From: Actinomycetes bacterium
GTDB taxonomy: Bacteria > Actinomycetota > Acidimicrobiia > Spongiisociales > UBA5794
Length of the DNA: 8,785 nt
Assembly: GCA_023336765.1 (NCBI GenBank)
Contig: JAMBLL010000315.1
Location: 1-8,785 of the forward strand
Reading direction: 5' to 3'
The notes under the pieces were generated by a model, which was not told the origin of the DNA, made no database searches, and saw nothing but the letters and a program-made list of their open reading frames with translations. The translations under genes and the position numbers were made by a program. Below are positions 5,054 through 8,785 of the stretch, piece by piece; positions within the stretch are counted from its first letter, which is position 1; each line of letters begins with the position of its first letter.

Positions 5054-6199
5054 ATGAAACGTACCCTCTACGAATCGGACCATGACCTGTTCAGGGACTC
5101 GGTCAGACAGTTCGTTGAAACCGAGATCGCCCCGCATCACCCAACGTGGAGCACAGACGGCATAGTTGACAGAGAGATGTTCAAGAAAGCGGGCAGCGCC
5201 GGTCTGCTTGGGATGGCGATCGCTGAGGAGTATGGCGGTGGTGGCGTCAACGATTTTCGCTTCAACGCGGTCATCAATGAGGTCGTGAGTGGATCGAATG
5301 CAGCTGCCTCAGGGATGTGCATCACCTTGCACAACGATGTGTGTATCCCATACTTCACCAGGTACGCAACACCGCAACAGAGTGAACGGTGGATGCCCGG
5401 ACTTGCAAATGGTGATCTGATGACCGCGATAGCCATGACCGAACCAGGGACCGGTTCAGATCTCGCTGGGATAGCAACAACTGCCAGGATTGAAGGCGAT
5501 AGCTATGTTCTGAACGGTTCCAAAACGTTCATCACCAACGGTGTCAACGCGGATCTGGTCATCGTTGTTGCCAGAACGTCCGACGATCCTCACGCGGGTC
5601 TGACGCTACTCGTCGTCGAGCGCTCAATGGAGGGCTTCGAACGAGGCCGCAACCTCGAAAAGATGGGACTTCACGCACAGGACACAGCAGAACTGTTCTT
5701 CAACGATGTAGAGGTTCCGGTGGAGAACCGGCTGGGAGATGAGGGGTCGGCCTTCATGCAACTCGTGGCGAACCTGCCCCAGGAACGCCTGTCGATAGCG
5801 GTCGGTGCCGTTGCCGGAGCTGAGGCTGCGCTTGACCTCACGGTCGCGTACGCACGGGAACGGTCGGCGTTCGGTCGACCGATTGGTCGATTCCAGCACA
5901 ACAGATTCCAACTCGCTGAGGCGAGGACAGAAGTCGACATCGCGCGAGTCTTCGTCGACCGTTTGATCGAGGATCACGTCGCAGGAGAACTCACCATCGA
6001 ACAGGCTGCCGAAGCGAAGTGGTGGACGACGGAGATGCTCCGGCGGGTCGTCGACATGGGCGTCCAAGTGCATGGCGGATACGGTTACATGACGGAATAT
6101 CCGATAGCCCAAGCGTTCCTCGATGCCCGCGTCCAGACGATATACGGCGGCACCACGGAGATCATGAAGGAGATCATCGGCCGCGGGATGGGACTGTGA
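5054..6199 (+). CDS. acyl-CoA dehydrogenase, LCAD-like
   Basis: The 381-residue flavoprotein oxidises an acyl-CoA to the trans-2-enoyl-CoA, passing electrons to electron-transfer flavoprotein. It has the full ACAD architecture: N-terminal helices, a middle beta domain with AMTEPGTGSDL (127-137) and NGSKTFITNG (154-163), and C-terminal helices with RERSAFGRPIGRFQ (268-281), QVHGGYGYMTEYP (338-350) and IYGGTTEIMKEIIGR (363-377). The usual MCAD base position (the Glu of YEGT) is Gly here; instead Glu244 in LPQERL matches the base position of long-chain and isovaleryl-CoA dehydrogenases, and the C-terminal motif is closest to LCAD. I chose the ATG at 5054 because AGGAG at 5041-5045 is eight bases upstream and MKRTL is the usual start. 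In-frame GTG 5045 and ATG 5048 overlap that site. Chain-length preference is not certain. Confidence 0.93.
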   Translation: MKRTLYESDHDLFRDSVRQFVETEIAPHHPTWSTDGIVDREMFKKAGSAGLLGMAIAEEYGGGGVNDFRFNAVINEVVSGSNAAASGMCITLHNDVCIPYFTRYATPQQSERWMPGLANGDLMTAIAMTEPGTGSDLAGIATTARIEGDSYVLNGSKTFITNGVNADLVIVVARTSDDPHAGLTLLVVERSMEGFERGRNLEKMGLHAQDTAELFFNDVEVPVENRLGDEGSAFMQLVANLPQERLSIAVGAVAGAEAALDLTVAYARERSAFGRPIGRFQHNRFQLAEARTEVDIARVFVDRLIEDHVAGELTIEQAAEAKWWTTEMLRRVVDMGVQVHGGYGYMTEYPIAQAFLDARVQTIYGGTTEIMKEIIGRGMGL

Positions 6200-6212
6200 G
6201 ATTCCAGACATC

Positions 6213-6234
6213 AGATGCCAGAACCCTGGCATCT
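6213..6234. terminator. hairpin between convergent genes
   Basis: A nine-base perfect stem (AGATGCCAG / CTGGCATCT) with loop AACC lies between the stop of the acyl-CoA dehydrogenase and the stop of the small membrane protein gene. Flanking T-tracts are weak, so it is probably a bidirectional transcript end without being a textbook intrinsic terminator. Confidence 0.55.
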
Positions 6235-6240
6235 CAGTTC

Positions 6241-6345
6241 TCAGTACACCAGGAGTCCGCCGATCACGGCTATGACGAGGAGCACCGCGAGGGCGACAGC
6301 GGTGCGCTTGACCCAGAGCGGGTGACGGTTGGGGCCCGGAGTCAC
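6241..6345 (-). CDS. 34-residue single-span membrane peptide
   Basis: GTG at 6345 overlaps the TGA of the DUF4870 gene as GTGA, so it would be translated by coupling. The product has a polar, proline-containing basic start (TPGPNRHPLWVKR) and then a hydrophobic span from about residue 15 to 34 (TAVALAVLLVIAVIGGLLVY) that runs to the very C-terminus. Positive residues before the span predict an N-in orientation with the end at the outer face. No known family is recognised. The overlap, membrane character and position against the terminator hairpin argue that it is real, but so short a frame could be chance. Confidence 0.5.
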   Translation of the reverse strand: MTPGPNRHPLWVKRTAVALAVLLVIAVIGGLLVY

Positions 6346-6767
6346 TGGCCTGGCGCCCTGACGAAGCGGATCGTGACCGGATATCGATAGAGATCGCCGT
6401 TGGAGGCCCTGACGGCTCCGATGATCGGCGGCACGAAACCGAGGTAGATAAAGGCCAGAAAGCCGAGGCCGAAGACGATGCCGGCCACGATCCCTGCGCC
6501 GAAGACAGCGAGCGCTACGAATGCAGTTGTGCCGACGAGTATCCACCCGAACGCGTAGAGCATCAGCGAGAGTTGATAGTTGAGGGCCCCTCTGGCGTGG
6601 TACTCCACATAGGGATCTTCCTTCTTTGCGAGCCAGATGAACAGCGGCCCCAGGAACCCGAGGACCCATGGGCTGAGATGTGCGCCCACAGCCCATGCTC
6701 GCGAGTCGGATGAACCCTCAATCGGAATATCTGGTATTGGCTCCTGCTTTTTCGTAGGATCGGTCAT
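6342..6767 (-). CDS. DUF4870 family membrane protein
   Basis: The 141-residue protein has a polar Pro-rich N-terminus (1-25), then AVGAHLSPWVLGFLGPLFIWLAKKEDPYVEYHARGALNYQLSL (26-68), the hallmark of DUF4870 with the conserved His-x-x-x-Ala-Leu-Asn segment. Hydrophobic spans follow at about 64-92 and 93-119, and it closes with GAVRASNGDLYRYPVTIRF (117-135), another family signature. The function of the family is unknown; it is an inner membrane protein. The ATG at 6767 is preceded by GAGAGG six bases upstream, so the longer in-frame start is rejected. A TAGCGTGT element lies 25 bases upstream. The stop overlaps the start of a small membrane peptide gene. Confidence 0.9.
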   Translation of the reverse strand: MTDPTKKQEPIPDIPIEGSSDSRAWAVGAHLSPWVLGFLGPLFIWLAKKEDPYVEYHARGALNYQLSLMLYAFGWILVGTTAFVALAVFGAGIVAGIVFGLGFLAFIYLGFVPPIIGAVRASNGDLYRYPVTIRFVRAPGQ

Positions 6768-6791
6768 CGCACCTCTCGTCTTGTCCCTCAC

Positions 6792-6797
6792 ACGCTA
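6792..6797 (-). promoter_or_regulatory. probable -10 element of the DUF4870 gene
   Basis: The minus strand reads TAGCGT followed by GTGAGGG. It is 24 bases before the ATG, with the ribosome site between, matching the arrangement at 5019 and 7271. No clear -35 is seen. Confidence 0.5.
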
Positions 6798-6904
6798 GAC
6801 GCATCCGGTTCCTGATGGTTCGCTTCAGGCGCGTTCAGCGATCAACTATCGACGACAGTTCCTCCAGTGTCCTGGAGACCGTCCGGAATCGCGAGATGGA
6901 GGAG

Positions 6905-7237
6905 TTACCCCACGGGAACCGGCATAAGTTCAAAGATGTCGATCGCAAAGTTGCCCGATCCTTCACTGAGGAATGGATGACCGTCAGCGAGAGCAACTGC
7001 TCCAGACGCGTCGTCCGCTTCGACGATCGAGTAGCCAGTGAGTGACGCCGCGGTACCGGAACTCCCGTCGTCGACCACCGACGTTCCAGGTCCGAAAGGT
7101 GTCCCGATGTCCAACAAAGCGTCCCCAACACCTTGCATCCAGGTCGCCCACTTCTCCATGACCCCCTCCATCTGCTCCTGTGTCATATCCGCCATATCCG
7201 TGGCGTCGCCTTTGTACACCATCATGAATCGAGCCAT
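6905..7237 (-). CDS. YciI-like (YCII-related) small protein
   Basis: The 110-residue protein starts MARFMMVYKG, has a helix-rich middle (MTQEQMEGVMEKWATWMQGVGDAL), and ends with DGHPFLSEGSGNFAIDIFELMPV, the pattern of actinobacterial YCII-related (dimeric ferredoxin-like alpha-beta barrel) proteins. Function in this group is mostly unknown; some members are assigned to small-molecule transformations on weak grounds. The ATG at 7237 is chosen because GGAAGGAG lies just upstream and the family begins at this Met; a longer in-frame GTG start would swallow the ribosome site. The gene is alone, with its own TAGCGTGT promoter-like element at 7271-7276. Confidence 0.85.
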   Translation of the reverse strand: MARFMMVYKGDATDMADMTQEQMEGVMEKWATWMQGVGDALLDIGTPFGPGTSVVDDGSSGTAASLTGYSIVEADDASGAVALADGHPFLSEGSGNFAIDIFELMPVPVG

Positions 7238-7270
7238 TGCGTGCTCCTTCCCTAGCTGCAACAGCACTAC

Positions 7271-7276
7271 ACGCTA
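7271..7276 (-). promoter_or_regulatory. probable -10 element of the YciI-like gene
   Basis: The minus strand reads TAGCGT followed by GTAGTG, 33 bases before the ATG. It is the third instance of the TAGCGTGT element in this window. Confidence 0.5.
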
Positions 7277-7502
7277 GCGCATAGCCCACTGCGTTCTGAC
7301 GGTGCATTGTCGACTCGAGACACAAGGGCGCTCTCAGATGGAAGGATCAACACCAGTGTCGAGCGCTTCGGGGAGCTAGCCCCTACTCCCGTTCCATCGA
7401 TGTCCGAATTCCCACCACGGCTTCGAACTGCCTCTCTGGGCTCGGTCGCTTGTCACTCATCGCCGATCAGGAGACTCACGATAGGCACCCCGTTGCTCCG
7501 AT

Positions 7503-7528
7503 GTTGAGCGGTTGCTCAACGAGTTTTT
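7503..7528 (+). terminator. intrinsic terminator reading on the plus strand
   Basis: A seven-base stem GTTGAGC / GCTCAAC with loop GGTT is followed by GAG and five T. The T-tract is present only for plus-strand transcripts. No plus-strand gene is recognised upstream in the 265 bases between it and the YciI-like start. On the minus strand the hairpin sits just after the GTPase stop and may still mark that transcript's end. Confidence 0.55.
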
Positions 7529-8549
7529 ACGCGTGGATCTCAAGGATGTCGCCGTCTTCAACTAGGTGATCGCGGCCCACCTGCTGTGCATCGAAACCAG
7601 CGGTACCCCACAATCGTGCGAACTTGAAATCTGTCGCGATCTCTTTGTGAACCAGCGTCGCGACCTCAAGCACCGTGGCACCGTGTCTCACGGTGTAGGG
7701 ACGGCCCATATCGGCGTCCTTGCCGGGGATCTTGGTGTACACACGCACAACTCCAAGCCGATCGAAGAGCCACGTCCCGAGCCGGTCGAGTCCGTGACCC
7801 GTCTCTGTTGAGATTGCCATGCATGGATAGGTGACTTCAGCCAGCTCCTTGAGTACGGCGAGTTCGTCACCTGATTCCACCAGTCGGTCGGCTTTGCTGG
7901 CAACGAGTAGAGTGGGCAGGACCTTGGTGAACAGGTCCACGTCACTGCTGGATTCGTCATCTGGTCCAGAGTCAGCTGGCCACTGGTCGATGAGTTCAAT
8001 GCGGCGTTCTGCGAGGAGTTCGTGCAGAGCGATGACGCGCTCCACACATCCCGGCATGCTCAGATCAACGACAAGTAGACAGCCATCCGCCGAGTGGAGA
8101 GCGTTGCTGATCCAGGACACGGGGTGCTCAACGGCGATGGGCGGGAGGTCAACCAACTGGATCGCTACATCGTGAACTGGCATCATGCCCGGTTGGGGAT
8201 ACTGGGTCGTGAACGGATATGGGCCGACATGAGCATGCGAACCGGTGGTTGCGGCATGCAGTGCTGACTTCCCACTGTTCGGTGGACCGAGTAGTGCGAT
8301 CTGTCCTGCGCCCTCCCTTCGTATTGCGGTCTCAGGACCGGTTCTCGCTCCGCCCTTCTTCGGCCCTGCAAGCTCATCGGTGAGTTCCTTGATCTTCGCC
8401 TTGATATCGGCTTGTAGATGGTCGGTTCCCTTGTGTTTCGGGATCGTGCGAAGCATCTCCTTGAGGGCGTCAAGTCGTTCGGCCGGGTCCTTGGCATACC
8501 TGTAGTGGCCTTCGGCTGCCTTGTACGCTGGCGTCAGATTCGCTGGCAC
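7527..8549 (-). CDS. DRG-like GTPase with C-terminal TGS domain
   Basis: The 340-residue protein has a helical N-terminus with PKHKGTDHLQADIKAKIKEL (37-56), a typical DRG lead-in. A G domain follows: P-loop GPPNSGKS (88-95), switch I PFTTQYPQPG (112-121), G3 DLPP (134-137), G4 SKAD (218-221), G5 STETGHG (247-253). The TGS domain (about 268-340) contains VYTKIPGKDADMGRP, HKEIATDFKFARLWG, VGRDHLVEDGDILEIHA. It resembles eukaryotic/archaeal DRG (Obg superfamily) GTPases, which associate with ribosomes, more than classic bacterial Obg, because the glycine-rich Obg fold is absent. G3 lacks the glycine of DxxG and G4 has Ser for Asn. An acidic insert (about 191-205) precedes G4. The start is GTG at 8549 with AGGTGAG upstream. 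The role is unknown; ribosome-linked action is inference. Confidence 0.88.
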   Translation of the reverse strand: MPANLTPAYKAAEGHYRYAKDPAERLDALKEMLRTIPKHKGTDHLQADIKAKIKELTDELAGPKKGGARTGPETAIRREGAGQIALLGPPNSGKSALHAATTGSHAHVGPYPFTTQYPQPGMMPVHDVAIQLVDLPPIAVEHPVSWISNALHSADGCLLVVDLSMPGCVERVIALHELLAERRIELIDQWPADSGPDDESSSDVDLFTKVLPTLLVASKADRLVESGDELAVLKELAEVTYPCMAISTETGHGLDRLGTWLFDRLGVVRVYTKIPGKDADMGRPYTVRHGATVLEVATLVHKEIATDFKFARLWGTAGFDAQQVGRDHLVEDGDILEIHA

Positions 8550-8560
8550 ATTCTCACCTC

Positions 8561-8573
8561 ACAGGATTCCTGT
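8561..8573. repeat. 13-base palindrome in the GTPase leader
   Basis: ACAGGATTCCTGT is a perfect palindrome around a central T, 12 bases upstream of the GTG start and next to the ribosome site. It could be an operator or chance. Confidence 0.3.
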
Positions 8574-8657
8574 ACCCATGTTGCCCGGTTTCGGATCCAT
8601 GTGCGACTTGAAGAACCCTGAGGCGGTAGCGGCTGATCGGGCGAGGCGAGACGGTCG

Positions 8658-8731
8658 TGGAGCGGGTGAGGGGAATCGAACCCCCGTATTCAGCTTGGGA
8701 AGCTGATGTTCTACCATTGAACTACACCCGC
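8658..8731 (-). tRNA. tRNA-Gly, anticodon CCC
   Basis: The minus strand folds as a complete tRNA: acceptor GCGGGTG / CACCCGC, D arm GTTC-AATGGTA-GAAC, anticodon arm TCAGC-TTCCCAA-GCTGA with anticodon CCC, short variable region, T arm GGGGG-TTCGATT-CCCCT (one G-U), discriminator U, and an encoded CCA end (8658-8660). It decodes GGG glycine codons. It lies upstream of the GTPase gene on the same strand and could be co-transcribed with it. Confidence 0.95.
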
Positions 8732-8743
8732 GCGCCAGCAAGT

Positions 8744-8785
8744 CTACAACGCGCCGTTCATCAGGCGTTTGGCGCCGATCCAGAC
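8744..8785 (-). CDS. possible 3' end of an unidentified gene at the right edge
   Basis: The minus strand is open from the window edge through 13 codons to TAG at 8744 (VWIGAKRLMNGAL). It ends 12 bases before the tRNA. Too little is present to name it, and chance cannot be excluded. Confidence 0.25.
   Translation of the reverse strand, partial: VWIGAKRLMNGAL

Noticed and set aside
5624..6232. 202-codon minus-strand open frame
   Set aside because: It is a shadow of the acyl-CoA dehydrogenase gene and has no family features.
7383..7460. 25-codon minus-strand frame (MSDKRPSPERQFEAVVG...)
   Set aside because: Composition looks mildly coding, but there is no convincing ribosome site and nothing supports expression.
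7307..7507. 66-codon plus-strand frame before the terminator
   Set aside because: There is no clear ribosome site, no recognisable protein, and the stop lies inside the terminator stem.

Overview
The window reads as chromosomal DNA from a moderately GC-rich actinobacterium. The Dcd protein is very close to the mycobacterial type, the acyl-CoA dehydrogenase and YciI-like proteins are of actinobacterial style, and GTG starts and SD-type ribosome sites occur. A class such as Acidimicrobiia would fit, but that is inference. No IS element, integrase, phage gene or CRISPR array is visible.

Layout. Bases 1-672 hold the 3' part of a YgfZ/GcvT-like gene (+), convergent with a dcd-VOC pair (713-1641, -) joined by a one-base TAATG overlap. 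A strong hairpin (1678-1721) separates dcd from an operon of three single-domain rhodaneses (1725-2774, -), the last of which is a lipoprotein. Divergent from it is a 452-residue CstB-like fusion (2849-4207, +): a persulfide-dioxygenase-type metallo-beta-lactamase fold followed by two rhodanese domains. A 470-base gap holds a hairpin-forming inverted-repeat element (4405-4577). Next come a CsoR-family repressor with a CstR-like two-cysteine pattern (4678-4947, -) and a divergent LCAD-like acyl-CoA dehydrogenase (5054-6199, +). After these lie a DUF4870 membrane protein with a coupled 34-residue membrane peptide (-), a YciI-like protein (-), a DRG-like TGS-domain GTPase (-), tRNA-Gly(CCC) (-), and possibly the last codons of another minus-strand gene at the right edge.

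How the genes work together. The central block (1725-4973) looks like a sulfide/persulfide stress regulon. The repressor gene and the rhodanese/CstB divergent promoter each carry a near-identical C/G-tract palindrome (ATACCC-N4/5-GGGTAT), the operator type expected for CsoR/CstR proteins. The predicted circuit is that persulfide crosslinks C35 and C64 of the repressor. That releases both the CstB-like enzyme and three rhodaneses, one of them placed outside the membrane. No sulfide:quinone oxidoreductase or sulfur transporter is visible. The other genes look like ordinary housekeeping genes. Three of them share a TAGCGTGT promoter-like element.
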